Below, in pieces: positions 1 through 8,257 of a stretch of DNA of 43,978 nt. The position numbers were made by a program, and so were the translations under genes. The notes under the pieces are model-generated. The model was not told where the DNA came from, ran no database searches, and worked only from the letters and a program-made list of their open reading frames with translations. This DNA is from DASXTW01 sp046726275 (GTDB lineage: Bacteria > Actinomycetota > UBA4738), in assembly GCA_046726275.1 (NCBI GenBank), contig JBKPAF010000013.1, positions 1 to 43,978 on the forward strand. Direction: 5' to 3'. Every line of letters begins with the position of its first letter. Positions within the stretch are counted from its first letter, which is position 1.

Positions 1-33
1 CTAGGGCACTAGCAGCTCGGTGACGGGCTTACG

Positions 34-53
34 CTGATCCTTGATTAGATCAG
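34..53. repeat. Short inverted repeat at the left edge
   Basis: Six-base arms CTGATC and GATCAG surround an 8-base spacer immediately around the start of the integrase reading frame. It may be a minor hairpin or an accessory recombinase site. It is short enough to arise by chance. Confidence 0.25.
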
Positions 54-1114
54 ATGTCTTGTGGTGGAGCCTCTTCGTGCCGAGATTTGGCCTGTCCTCG
101 GTCCTCGCACAGATGGAGGGCGGCACCTACGTCGCTCCGCACCGGCTCACCCTCGGAATGTTCCTCGCCGATGAATGGCTCCCCTCCCAGGAGAACGCCA
201 TCCGCCCGTCGACCTTGGCCAGTTTCAAGCTCATGGCTCGCGTGTATGTCGGTCCACGATTGGGAGGGACTCCGCTCGGACGAGTCACCCCACGGGCTCT
301 CACGGACTTCTACAAGGAGCTGCAGCGCACCGGTAACAAGGCGGCGGGGCCACTGTCCCCCAAGAGCGTCAGGAACGTTCACGGGATGCTGCACCTGACC
401 TTCCGGGACGCTATGCGTTGGGGCCGACTAGCGCGAAATCCGGCGGACTTGGCCACCCTTCCTCGCCGCGAGCCCCGGCGGATGAAGACATGGACGGCCG
501 ACCAGCTACGGACATTCCTCGAGCTCGTCCGGGAGGACCGCCTTTACGCAGCGTGGCTGGTTCTGGCTACCACCGGGCTGCGCCGTGGTGAGCTCCTCGG
601 ACTCCGCTGGGAGGACGTGCACTTCGAGGAGTGCCGCCTGTCCATCCAGCGGACGTGGATTGTGGTGGATGGGAGGGCACAGGCATCAGAGCCCAAGACG
701 GCGAAGGGAAAGCGGACGGTGCCGCTTCCGGCCGAGACGATGGCGGCACTCCATACCCACCGGCGCCGCCAGTTGGAGGAGCGCATGGCGCTTGGCCCCG
801 GCTACCAGGACGGGGACTTCGTTTTCTGCCGGGAGAACGGCGTTCCATTTCACCCGGACGGATTCTCCGATGCGTTCGAGCGGCACTCGAAGGCAGCAGG
901 CCTACCGAGCATCAGGGTCCATGACGTTCGGCACACCTGGGCCACGTTGGCGCTACGAGCCAGGATCCCGGCCAAGGTAGTCAGCGAAGTCCTGGGCCAC
1001 TCGAACATCGGCATCACACTCGACACGTACAGCCACGCCATCCCAGCGATGCAGGAGGAGGCGGCGCAGAAGGTCGCAGCCCTAATCTTCCCCGAAAGGA
1101 GCGAGGCGCAATGA
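41..1114 (+). CDS. Tyrosine recombinase / phage-type integrase, N-terminally short
   Basis: Site-specific integrase that would cut and rejoin DNA at attachment sites. A SAM-like core-binding region spans about residues 35-140 and the catalytic domain about 150-345. The full active-site set is visible: R181 in TGLRRGE, K219 in EPKTAKGKR, H294 and R297 in HDVRH, H320 in LGHS and the nucleophile Y330. Relatives usually carry a further N-terminal arm-type DNA-binding domain of about 60 residues before the stretch equivalent to QMEGGTYV. Here that domain is absent, and all three upstream frames hit stops within the first 30 bases. The TTG start at 41 is therefore only the longest choice. The gene ends 308 bases from the 3' end of a tRNA, a usual place for an element's integrase. 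It is likely a remnant or a truncated active enzyme. Confidence 0.8.
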   Translation: MIRSDVLWWSLFVPRFGLSSVLAQMEGGTYVAPHRLTLGMFLADEWLPSQENAIRPSTLASFKLMARVYVGPRLGGTPLGRVTPRALTDFYKELQRTGNKAAGPLSPKSVRNVHGMLHLTFRDAMRWGRLARNPADLATLPRREPRRMKTWTADQLRTFLELVREDRLYAAWLVLATTGLRRGELLGLRWEDVHFEECRLSIQRTWIVVDGRAQASEPKTAKGKRTVPLPAETMAALHTHRRRQLEERMALGPGYQDGDFVFCRENGVPFHPDGFSDAFERHSKAAGLPSIRVHDVRHTWATLALRARIPAKVVSEVLGHSNIGITLDTYSHAIPAMQEEAAQKVAALIFPERSEAQ

Positions 1115-1339
1115 CGGTGACCAAACTCCTGGCGCTGTTGGAACAGTGCGACCTCTCAGCTGACGTTCGACTTGTCGCGCCGGCTCCGCCGAAACGGGTT
1201 CCTGTCCTTCGAGGTTGGGACCGTGGACATGGTCAACGAAGGTGACGGAAGCGTCTTGGTCTTTGTGACGCCCCAGGGCGAGCCCGTCGCCATGCCGGAG
1301 GGGCTGACGGAAGCGCTTGGACTCAAGTTCGCTGAGTAG
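1111..1339 (+). pseudogene. Small ORF after the integrase, probably frameshifted
   Basis: An ATG overlaps the integrase stop (ATGA) and opens a frame reading MTVTKLLALLEQCDLSADVR, which then stops after 44 codons. A second frame, without its own good start, continues from about 1170 with sensible protein-like sequence (FEVGTVDMVNEGDGSVLVF... ending LGLKFAE) to a TAG at 1337. Together they look like one small acidic protein of about 75 residues broken by a frameshift around 1170-1205. I do not recognise a function. The start is translationally coupled to the integrase, so it was probably part of the same mobile element. Confidence 0.45.
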
Positions 1340-1361
1340 CGGCAGAAGAATGGCAGAAGTT

Positions 1362-1391
1362 GAGGCCCCCGGAATCCCCTCCGGGGGCCTC
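1362..1391. terminator. Strong hairpin, probable bidirectional terminator
   Basis: Perfect 12-bp stem (GAGGCCCCCGGA with TCCGGGGGCCTC) and a 6-base loop, between the integrase-side ORF and the convergent tRNA gene. The following T content is weak, as is common in GC-rich actinobacteria. It would stop integrase transcription before it runs antisense into the tRNA, and could also end the tRNA transcript. Confidence 0.75.
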
Positions 1392-1421
1392 TTCATTGCC
1401 TCTGACCTGTAGTTTCTTTTG

Positions 1422-1495
1422 TCGCGGGGACAGGATTTGAACCTGTGACCTCTGGGTTATGAGCCCAGCGAGCTACCGGACTGCTCCACCCCGCA
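1422..1495 (-). tRNA. tRNA-fMet (CAT anticodon, initiator type)
   Basis: A 74-base cloverleaf on the minus strand without encoded CCA. The acceptor stem is TGCGGGG against CCCCGCG, the anticodon CAT lies at 1459-1461 in the loop CTCATAA, and the T-loop contains GTTCAAATCC. Initiator hallmarks are present: three consecutive G:C pairs next to the anticodon loop (GGG/CCC), an A11:U24 pair in the D stem, and a weak U1:G72 pair instead of a Watson-Crick pair at the acceptor end. Its 3' end faces the integrase, so it is a candidate attachment site. Confidence 0.9.
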
Positions 1496-1552
1496 GGTCG
1501 ATGCTATCAGCAGGGCATTCGGGCCATCAACCGGAACAAGCTCCCTGTGACT

Positions 1553-4399
1553 TCAGGGTGAGGCGGTGGGACTGGGCGACGGCGTGGCGCCCGGAGCCTG
1601 GCTCGCCAGCTGAGCGGCCTGCTGGATCAGCTCCTGAGCCTTGTTGATCTCCGCCTGGTACGTGGCCAGGTCCTGGTTCTGGAGGGCCTGCTGGGCGAGC
1701 TGGAAGTGGTTCAGCGCCTCCCGTAGCAGATCGGCGACGTTTGCCGTCGGAGGAGGGCCTCCGCCGCTCGGGGGCGGCGTCACCCTTCCGAAGGACGCTT
1801 CGATGGCGCCCTGCAGCGAGGTCCCCAACGTGACCGATCCTCCGTGAACCACCGCCACCCGCTTCAGCTCGGGGATGGCGTTCACCTGCGCCGACTCCAC
1901 GAAGATGGGCTGAACGTACATGAACGACTGCTCGATGGGGATGACCAGAAGGTCCCCGAACACCACTTTGGAGCCCTGCTGGCTGAGCAACGTGACCTCC
2001 CTCGACACGATCGGATCCTGGTCGATGCGGGCCCGGACCTGTTGGGGGCCGTCGATGTTCTCTCCGCCAGGGAACTCGAAGGCGGCGACCCCGGGAAACT
2101 CCCCCGGATCGGAGAGTGCGGCAAGGTACGCGACCATGTTGGCCCTGTTCGAGGGAGTCAGGGGCATGAACAAGACGAACTGTTCATCCTGCGCTCCGGG
2201 GAGCTTGGTAAGCACGTAGTAGGGGCGCATCGGGCTGGTCGTGGCGCCACCCCTGGGCGCGCTCGACAGCGCGTTGGGGACCTGCCAGAAGTTCTGCTTG
2301 AAGTAGAACGCCGTCGTGTCCGTCACGTGATAGTTCACGAACTGAGCCGCTTGGATCTGTAACAGGTTTTCCGGATAGCGGAAGTGCGCCAACAGTTCGG
2401 GCGACGGCGGCTGGGTGGCGAACAGGTCCGGGAAGGCCTGCTTCCACACCTTGATCAGTGGATCGGTTTGGTCGACGATGTAAAAGGTGATGGTGCCGTC
2501 GTAGGCGTCGACCACCGTCTTCACCGAGTTGCGGATGTAGTTGGCTCTTCCCACGACCTGGCGCTCGGTCACCGGCCCGAGGCTCATCTCCTGGGAGTAC
2601 GGGAAGGCAGTCGTGGTCGTGTAGGCGTCCCAGATGTACACGAGCCGCCCTCCCACGATCGCTGCGTAGGGATCCCCGTCGTAGGAGAGGAATGGGGCCG
2701 CCTTCCTGATCCGGATGCGGATGTCGCGATTGATGAGGAGCTTGCTGTTCTCGTTTATGAGGTCCGAGATCAGCAGGTTCACATCACGATAGCGATAGGC
2801 AAAGAGCGCACGGCGGAAGAACCCGCCCAGGGGGATGCCCCCCCTCCCCTGGTACGTGGTGGTCACGGTCCTTCCCGAAGGGTCGGGGTAGTTCAGCTCG
2901 CCCTGCCCGGTGCCCCCGACGATCACGTACGGAACATCCGCCCGCTCGCCGTAGTAGATCTGGGCGCCGGTGGGACTCAGAGAGATTCCACGATCGATCG
3001 GGGGGATGTCGGAAAGGACGAAGACAGGAGCGCCTTCGCTGGTGACCGTGTTGACGGGGCTCGCCACCGAGCCGTACCCATGGGTGTACACGAGGTGCTT
3101 GTTCTGCCATGTCCCCCCGCCCCCGGGGATCCCGTTCTGACTCACCTCTCGGGCGGAGACCATCACCACCCGACGGGCCTGCCCGCCGATGTCGTACCTG
3201 TCCACGTCGACATCGGAGAACTCGTAGTACGGCTGGATGCGCTGGATCTGGTCGTACACGCTGCGCAGGACGTCCGGGCGCCAGAGGCGGATGTTGTCGA
3301 TGGTGTCGCTGTTGGCCTCGAGCTGGGTCGACGTCACATCTCGGGCGACTCTCGACTGCTGGGTCACGTCGATCTTGTCGAGGCCGTACGCGAACCGGGT
3401 GGACTTGATGTTCCGGGCGATGTACTCGCGCTCCCGGGGGAGCTCCTGAGGATCGACCCGGAACTTCTGAACGAACGCGGGAACAACGGCCCCGACCACG
3501 ATGGAAGCAAGGAACAACAGCCCGATGCCGAACCCCGGCAGGGCCCAACCTCGGAACCGGATGTTGACGAGGAACAGGATCGCGCAGGCGATGGCGATGA
3601 ACGTGAGGACCCGAAGGGCAGGGAGCTGGGCGTGGACGTCCGTGTACGAGGCGCCCGTCACCACACCTCTTGGCGAGACGAGAAGGTCGAACTGCCCGAG
3701 GAAGTAGCCCCAGGCCTTGACCAGGACGATGAATCCGAGCAACACGGACAGGTGCGCTTTGACCTGAGGCGTGACCTTCTCGCCTGCCGACTGGAGCCGG
3801 ATGCCGCCGGAGAGATAGTGGGCGATTGCGGTGATCACGGTGATCCCCACCAGGGCAGAGAACAGCCAGCCCTGCACGAACTTCTGGAAGGGCAGGATGA
3901 AGATGTAGAAGGAAGGGTCGCGGTGGAACAGCGGGTCCATCTGTCCGAACCCGACAGAGCCCGCCGACTTCCACAGCAGGAACGTCTGCCACTGGGCGGA
4001 GGCCGCGATGCCGACGAAGAGTGCGATGACCGCGGCGAAGCCGAGGATGATGGGCCGCGCGTACGGCTCGAAGGCCAGGCGGTACCGCTCGATCACCTCC
4101 TGTTCCGGCGAGAAGGGCCGGAAGCGAGGCGTCAGGCGTCTGGCGATGAAGAGGTTCACCGCCAGCAGCAGGAAGAACAAGGCGCCGAAGATGACGCCCA
4201 GGACGACCTTCGACCAGTAGACGCTCCAGAAGACGGCGGCGAATCCGACTTCACGAAACCACAGCAGATCCACATAGAAACCGGACAGGCTCGACAGCAC
4301 GATTCCAAGGAAGACGATGACGCCGATGGCGACCAAGAGCCACCTTCGTCTGAGCTGCCTGACAACCTGTGCCAATCGAGATTCCCCCTCGGAGGGCAC
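1553..4399 (-). CDS. UPF0182 family large membrane protein
   Basis: 948-residue protein of the UPF0182/COG1615 family, conserved in actinobacteria with no settled biochemical role. The N-terminal third is hydrophobic, with about seven membrane spans beginning near residues 18-40, 65-87 and 113-133. A large soluble, probably extracytoplasmic part follows, with typical family sequence such as QIQRIQPYYEFSDVDVDRYD. The C-terminus has a proline-rich linker, a predicted helical segment (about 890-930) and a TPSPSPTASP tail. Length is normal for the family. The start is a GTG at 4399. The PDZ-protease gene ends 62 bases upstream on the same strand, so the two are probably co-transcribed, as in mycobacteria. 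Confidence 0.93.
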   Translation of the reverse strand: MPSEGESRLAQVVRQLRRRWLLVAIGVIVFLGIVLSSLSGFYVDLLWFREVGFAAVFWSVYWSKVVLGVIFGALFFLLLAVNLFIARRLTPRFRPFSPEQEVIERYRLAFEPYARPIILGFAAVIALFVGIAASAQWQTFLLWKSAGSVGFGQMDPLFHRDPSFYIFILPFQKFVQGWLFSALVGITVITAIAHYLSGGIRLQSAGEKVTPQVKAHLSVLLGFIVLVKAWGYFLGQFDLLVSPRGVVTGASYTDVHAQLPALRVLTFIAIACAILFLVNIRFRGWALPGFGIGLLFLASIVVGAVVPAFVQKFRVDPQELPREREYIARNIKSTRFAYGLDKIDVTQQSRVARDVTSTQLEANSDTIDNIRLWRPDVLRSVYDQIQRIQPYYEFSDVDVDRYDIGGQARRVVMVSAREVSQNGIPGGGGTWQNKHLVYTHGYGSVASPVNTVTSEGAPVFVLSDIPPIDRGISLSPTGAQIYYGERADVPYVIVGGTGQGELNYPDPSGRTVTTTYQGRGGIPLGGFFRRALFAYRYRDVNLLISDLINENSKLLINRDIRIRIRKAAPFLSYDGDPYAAIVGGRLVYIWDAYTTTTAFPYSQEMSLGPVTERQVVGRANYIRNSVKTVVDAYDGTITFYIVDQTDPLIKVWKQAFPDLFATQPPSPELLAHFRYPENLLQIQAAQFVNYHVTDTTAFYFKQNFWQVPNALSSAPRGGATTSPMRPYYVLTKLPGAQDEQFVLFMPLTPSNRANMVAYLAALSDPGEFPGVAAFEFPGGENIDGPQQVRARIDQDPIVSREVTLLSQQGSKVVFGDLLVIPIEQSFMYVQPIFVESAQVNAIPELKRVAVVHGGSVTLGTSLQGAIEASFGRVTPPPSGGGPPPTANVADLLREALNHFQLAQQALQNQDLATYQAEINKAQELIQQAAQLASQAPGATPSPSPTASP

Positions 4400-4461
4400 A
4401 AGGGTAACCCACGTCCGAGGCGTCTGACGGGTGCCGCAGTGGGATCAGGGGCGTGGGGCTG

Positions 4462-5505
4462 TCAGGTGTGCTGCTGGAGATACCTCACGGCATCCATGAA
4501 CGTGGCGACGGGGACAACGGCGATCTTGTCGGCGGCTCGGCGAGCTTCGGGAGCGTCCTGTAGCGGCGCGAAGAAGATCCGCGCTCCCGCCCTCTCGGCC
4601 GCGATCACTTTCTCCGAGATGCCCCCGATCGGACCGACCCGGCCTTCGAGGTCGATCGTCCCGGTCCCTGCGATCGTCTTCCCGCCGGTCAGGTCGCCCG
4701 GGGTGAGCAGGTCGGCCAGGCCGAGCGTCCACATCAGACCGGCCGAGGGACCCCCGATGTTCCCGCTGTCGATGGTGAGAGGGAAGGGGAAGTTCTGGAT
4801 TCCGGCCACCCCGATGATCGGGTGGTCGACCCCTTGGACCCGGGCAGGGCGCACGGACACGTCATGGGTTTCCTCGCCCGCACTGATCCGGAGGGTCACC
4901 TCCTTGCCCACGCCGGCTGCCCGGATCAGGTCCCCCAGCTCCTCGGGATCGTCGATCGGCTCCCCGTCCACCGATTCGATGAGGTCGCCGGCGAAGATCT
5001 TGCCGTCGGCCGGCGAGTCCGGGAGGACGCTCTCGACCAACACTCCTTTCCCGTGCTCGGCTGGGTAGTTTGCGTACGCGCTCAGGGCCACGTAGGCCGC
5101 GTCGATCTTGCTCGTGTCCATCTCGGAGAGCTGCCTGCGAACCTCCTGCTGCCGGCTCTCTCCCGGCGCCAGGATCTGGTCCTCGGAAACGACTGCCCGA
5201 GTGTCGTCCACCCAGGCCCACAGCGCTTCATAGACGTTCGGCTGTCGAAGATTGACCGCGGTGAGCAGAAGGTGGCCGTTGGGTGGGTACACCGTCTCGT
5301 CGTCGACGTGGATGAGCGGCAGGACGTCCTGGGCCGGACCAGGGCTGAGGACGAAGTACGGGATGTGGACGAAGTAAAGGATCCAGGCCAGCGCCGCGAT
5401 GGGGATGAGGAAGACGGGGTTGCGCCACGTACGGAACCGTCCGCGTTCCCGCGAGACGTCCGGCCGCGAAGGCTCGGCGGAGCCGAGGTCAATGGAGGAG
5501 CTCAC
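4462..5505 (-). CDS. YlbL-type membrane-anchored PDZ / Lon-like protease
   Basis: 347 residues: one N-terminal membrane span (about 31-50), a PDZ domain (about 147-222, with VLPDSPADGKIFAGDLI) and a C-terminal Lon-type (S16) proteolytic domain. The serine-lysine dyad is visible as S254 in GGPSAGLMW and K299 in ISEKVIAA. Proteins of this architecture are ATP-independent membrane proteases facing the outside. The GTG start overlaps the stop of the MreB-like gene (GTGA), indicating translational coupling. Homologues sit next to UPF0182 genes in actinobacteria, suggesting shared envelope quality-control work; the substrate is unknown. Confidence 0.92.
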   Translation of the reverse strand: MSSSIDLGSAEPSRPDVSRERGRFRTWRNPVFLIPIAALAWILYFVHIPYFVLSPGPAQDVLPLIHVDDETVYPPNGHLLLTAVNLRQPNVYEALWAWVDDTRAVVSEDQILAPGESRQQEVRRQLSEMDTSKIDAAYVALSAYANYPAEHGKGVLVESVLPDSPADGKIFAGDLIESVDGEPIDDPEELGDLIRAAGVGKEVTLRISAGEETHDVSVRPARVQGVDHPIIGVAGIQNFPFPLTIDSGNIGGPSAGLMWTLGLADLLTPGDLTGGKTIAGTGTIDLEGRVGPIGGISEKVIAAERAGARIFFAPLQDAPEARRAADKIAVVPVATFMDAVRYLQQHT

Positions 5506-6512
5506 AGGCGGTTCACCGCGAGGAACGCCTCGCGCTCTTCGGGGTCGTAATCGAGGAGCCGGCCGGCACCGATGACCACGGTCCCCAGAGGCTGCTCGGT
5601 CAAGTGGACTGGAACCTCACACTCCTGGGCGATCCGCATGTCGAGGCCTCGGAGCATGGCGCCACCCCCGGTCATGAACAGACCAGTCTCGAGCACGTCG
5701 TGTGCCAGATCGGGTGGACTCTCGGCCAGGCAGTCCCGGGTGGCCTCGACTATGGCCCGAACAGGCTCGGAAAGCACTTCACGGATATCCTCGGGGGCCA
5801 GCACGACGACCCTCGGCCGGCCCGAGGACAGGTCACGCCCCTGGACCTCGGCCTGGCGGGCGTCGGCGGCCGGGTAGGCGGACCCCAGCTCGATCTTGAT
5901 CTGCTCGGCGACCCGCTCGCCCACGGCGATAGCGAATCGATCCCGCAGGTAGGTCTGGATGGCCGCGTCCATGTCCGACCCTCCCGTTGCGACGGCCTTG
6001 CAGTTGACGAGCGCTCCGAGCGCGAGCATGGCCATGTCCGAGGTCCCGCCGCCCACGTCTACGACCATGCTCCCAACGGGCTCTTGGATGGGGAGCCCCG
6101 CCCCGATCGCCGCGGCCAGGGGCTCGTCCACGAGCGAGACGGAGCGCGCGCCTGCTGCAGTCGCCGCCTCGGCGACCGCCCGGCGCTCCACCTCGGTGAG
6201 GAAGGGAGGGACGCAAACGAGGACCCGCGGGCGGGGGAACCTCGAGGTCCCGAGCTTCCGCATGATCAGGCGAAACATCTGCTCGGCCAACTCGAAGCTC
6301 GTGATCACGCCTCTGTGGAGTGGACGGGACGGGGTCACCTCGGCGGGAGATCGTTGAGCCATCTCCCATGCCTCCCTCCCCAGCGCCAGGACCTCGCCGC
6401 TTCGGGAGTTGACGGCGCACACCGTCGGTTCGTTGAAGACGACCCCGTGGCCCTGTCGGTACACGAGGGTGTTGGAGGACCCGAGGTCCACCGCCAGGTC
6501 GCGCCTGCTCAC
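5502..6512 (-). CDS. MreB/actin-like ATPase
   Basis: 336-residue actin-fold ATPase about the length of MreB. The nucleotide-binding signatures are in order: phosphate-1 DLGSSNT near residue 10, phosphate-2 VVDVGGGTSDMA in the middle, and adenosine motif MTGGGAMLRGLD near residue 280. MreB polymers guide lateral cell-wall growth in rods. No mreC, mreD, rodA or penicillin-binding protein gene is nearby, so it may be a divergent paralogue with another scaffold role. It lies between moaE (4-base gap) and the PDZ-protease gene (4-base overlap), apparently in one operon. The start is a GTG at 6512. Confidence 0.88.
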   Translation of the reverse strand: MSRRDLAVDLGSSNTLVYRQGHGVVFNEPTVCAVNSRSGEVLALGREAWEMAQRSPAEVTPSRPLHRGVITSFELAEQMFRLIMRKLGTSRFPRPRVLVCVPPFLTEVERRAVAEAATAAGARSVSLVDEPLAAAIGAGLPIQEPVGSMVVDVGGGTSDMAMLALGALVNCKAVATGGSDMDAAIQTYLRDRFAIAVGERVAEQIKIELGSAYPAADARQAEVQGRDLSSGRPRVVVLAPEDIREVLSEPVRAIVEATRDCLAESPPDLAHDVLETGLFMTGGGAMLRGLDMRIAQECEVPVHLTEQPLGTVVIGAGRLLDYDPEEREAFLAVNRL

Positions 6513-6516
6513 GGGC

Positions 6517-6942
6517 TCAGGAGCCCATGACCCACTGGGCCGTGCCGGTCGTGAGGGTCTCTTTCTTCCAGATCGGCACGTCTTGCTTGATCCGCTCGAT
6601 CCCGTGCCTGGCAGCCTGGAAGGCCTCGGCCCGGTGCGGAGCCGAGCAGCACACCAGGACGGAGACCTCCCCCACTGCGAGATGGCCGGTCCGATGGAGG
6701 ATCGCCACGCGGCACACCGGCCAGCGACGCAGGATCTCGTCCCCCACGTCTTCCAGTCGCGACATTGCCCGCTCTTCCCAGGCCTCGTAGTCCAGCGCCG
6801 TCACGTCGCCCGAGGGAGAGTGATCCCGCACGGTGCCCGCGAAGAGCACCGTACCTCCCGCCCCGGGGTGGGCCACGAACCCGAGAGCCTCGGAGGCGTC
6901 CAGCGGGGAGGTGGTCAGCTTTACCAGGAGCTCTTCACGCAT
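6517..6942 (-). CDS. moaE: Molybdopterin synthase catalytic subunit MoaE
   Basis: 141 residues with the MoaE fold throughout: FAGTVRDHS near the N-terminus, LDYEAWEERA, RVAILHRTGHLAVGEVSV, and the C-terminal active-site segment ERIKQDVPIWKKE with the catalytic lysines. MoaE, with thiocarboxylated MoaD, adds dithiolene sulfur to precursor Z in molybdenum-cofactor synthesis. No moaD or other cofactor gene is in the window. The ATG at 6942 has no convincing ribosome-binding site, but a TACAAT hexamer lies 8 bases upstream, so translation may start on a leaderless mRNA. It is first in the likely moaE, mreB-like, PDZ, UPF0182 operon. Confidence 0.93.
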   Translation of the reverse strand: MREELLVKLTTSPLDASEALGFVAHPGAGGTVLFAGTVRDHSPSGDVTALDYEAWEERAMSRLEDVGDEILRRWPVCRVAILHRTGHLAVGEVSVLVCCSAPHRAEAFQAARHGIERIKQDVPIWKKETLTTGTAQWVMGS

Positions 6943-6950
6943 CGCCGTCG

Positions 6951-6956
6951 ATTGTA
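6951..6956 (-). promoter_or_regulatory. -10 box of the moaE promoter (leaderless)
   Basis: TACAAT on the minus strand ends 8 bases before the moaE ATG. No clear -35 is visible. The spacing suggests transcription begins at or next to the start codon. Confidence 0.5.
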
Positions 6957-7020
6957 GGGGCGCCTCGCCGGGAGGAGACCCGCCGGCGGGAGCGGGGGCG
7001 ACCATTTCCCGACCCAAACC

Positions 7021-7026
7021 TAGAAT
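7021..7026 (+). promoter_or_regulatory. -10 box of the zincin gene (leaderless)
   Basis: TAGAAT lies exactly 6 bases before the ATG at 7033, with no purine-rich ribosome-binding site between. The -35 region is poor. The arrangement matches leaderless promoters of actinobacteria and is divergent from the moaE promoter. Confidence 0.55.
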
Positions 7027-7032
7027 GGGGAT

Positions 7033-8223
7033 ATGAGCGAATCACGGCCCGGCGAGCCCCCCGAGGTTCCCCTCGGTGACGTGCTCGGGGACGTTCCGCT
7101 CCTGCGGGAGATCCAGCGGGTGCTCCTCTCCTCGACCGGACCGGTCAACTGGGAGCTGGCCAGGCAGATCGGCATCGCCATGGCTTCCTGGGGTGAGGAG
7201 GACCCGGTGCCAACGGACCAGGACCGGCGTCTCCTCGAGGACACGGTGCGGGCCGCCGAGCTGGCCGTCGCCGACTTCACCGGCCTCCCCACACCGCCCG
7301 ATCTGGCGGACGTCCAGGCCTATCGACGAAGCCAGTGGGTGGAAGCGAACATCCGGGGACTCCGGGACCTCCTCGAGCCGCTGGCCGGGAGGCTGGCGAA
7401 AGCGGTCGGCGAGGCCCAGGGGGAATTGCCGACCACGGCCGAGGGCCAGGGCTCCCCAAACCTCATGGAGGTGGTTGTCCGCCAGATGATGCCTCTCATG
7501 CTGGGGGCTCAGGTCGGGGCGGTCCTCGGCTATCTGGGACAGCGGGTCCTCGGGCAGTACGACCTCGCCGTTCCACGACCGGCCGGCAGCCTCTACTTCG
7601 TGATCCCGAACATCGCCCGATTCGAGAAGGAGTGGAGCCTCCGACCCGTCGAGTTTCGGGCATGGGTCGCGTTGCACGAGGTGACGCACAGGTTCGAGTT
7701 CGCCGCGCCATGGGTGCGCGAGCATTTCCTCTCGTTGGTCCGGGACCTCGTCGACCACGCGGAGATCGACCTGGCCGGCCTGGAGCGGCGTCTCGAGGGA
7801 CTCGACCTGGGCAGCCAGGACGCTCTTCAGGATGCATTCGAAAGCTTGGGGAATCTCCTGGGGCATTCCTCGGATCCAGAGCAGAGGCTGCGGATCGCCC
7901 GGGTTCAGGCCTTCATGGCCACAGCCGAGGGCTATGGGGACCATGTGATGGAGGCTCTTGGGCGGAGGATGCTGTCGACCTATTCGCAGATCGAGGAGGC
8001 CCTCCGGAGATACCGCGAGGACCGGCACGGCGATCAGGCCCTGGAGCGGCTCCTCGGCCTGGAGATGAAACGGGAGCAGTACCGATTGGGCGCCCAGTTC
8101 TGCGCCAAGGTGGCCGAGCTCACGGACGAGTCCACACTGGCCCGGATGTGGGAGTCGTCCGAGGCCCTGCCCTCCATGCCCGAGCTGGAGGAGCCCAGCT
8201 TGTGGCTGGCCCGGATGGCCTGA
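7033..8223 (+). CDS. DUF2342 zinc-dependent metalloprotease-like protein
   Basis: 396-residue zincin-like protein of the DUF2342 family, often annotated as zinc-dependent metalloprotease or coenzyme F420 biosynthesis-associated protein. The zinc motif is seen as H215, E216 and H219 in LHEVTHRFEF. Two hydrophobic stretches near residues 150-175 (MLGAQVGAVLGYLGQRVLG) are typical of the family and need not be membrane spans. The gene is divergent from the moaE to UPF0182 operon, the same neighbourhood I recall for Rv3195 beside Rv3193c-Rv3194c. Its substrate is unknown. Family assignment is firm; peptidase activity is inferred from the motif. Confidence 0.9.
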   Translation: MSESRPGEPPEVPLGDVLGDVPLLREIQRVLLSSTGPVNWELARQIGIAMASWGEEDPVPTDQDRRLLEDTVRAAELAVADFTGLPTPPDLADVQAYRRSQWVEANIRGLRDLLEPLAGRLAKAVGEAQGELPTTAEGQGSPNLMEVVVRQMMPLMLGAQVGAVLGYLGQRVLGQYDLAVPRPAGSLYFVIPNIARFEKEWSLRPVEFRAWVALHEVTHRFEFAAPWVREHFLSLVRDLVDHAEIDLAGLERRLEGLDLGSQDALQDAFESLGNLLGHSSDPEQRLRIARVQAFMATAEGYGDHVMEALGRRMLSTYSQIEEALRRYREDRHGDQALERLLGLEMKREQYRLGAQFCAKVAELTDESTLARMWESSEALPSMPELEEPSLWLARMA

Positions 8224-8243
8224 CCTCCGGGTCGAGATTCCAC

Positions 8244-8249
8244 TATCCT
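8244..8249 (+). promoter_or_regulatory. -10 box before the 8258 gene
   Basis: TATCCT lies 8 bases upstream of the ATG at 8258, with no ribosome-binding site in between, so this gene may have its own leaderless promoter despite lying just after the zincin stop. Confidence 0.45.
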
Positions 8250-8257
8250 GCCGCCGG

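Noticed and set aside
2384..5068. Very long open frame on the plus strand opposite UPF0182 and the PDZ protease
   Set aside because: The translation is rich in Arg, Asp and Gly with no domain, as expected from the antisense of GC-rich codons; the minus-strand genes have clear family motifs.
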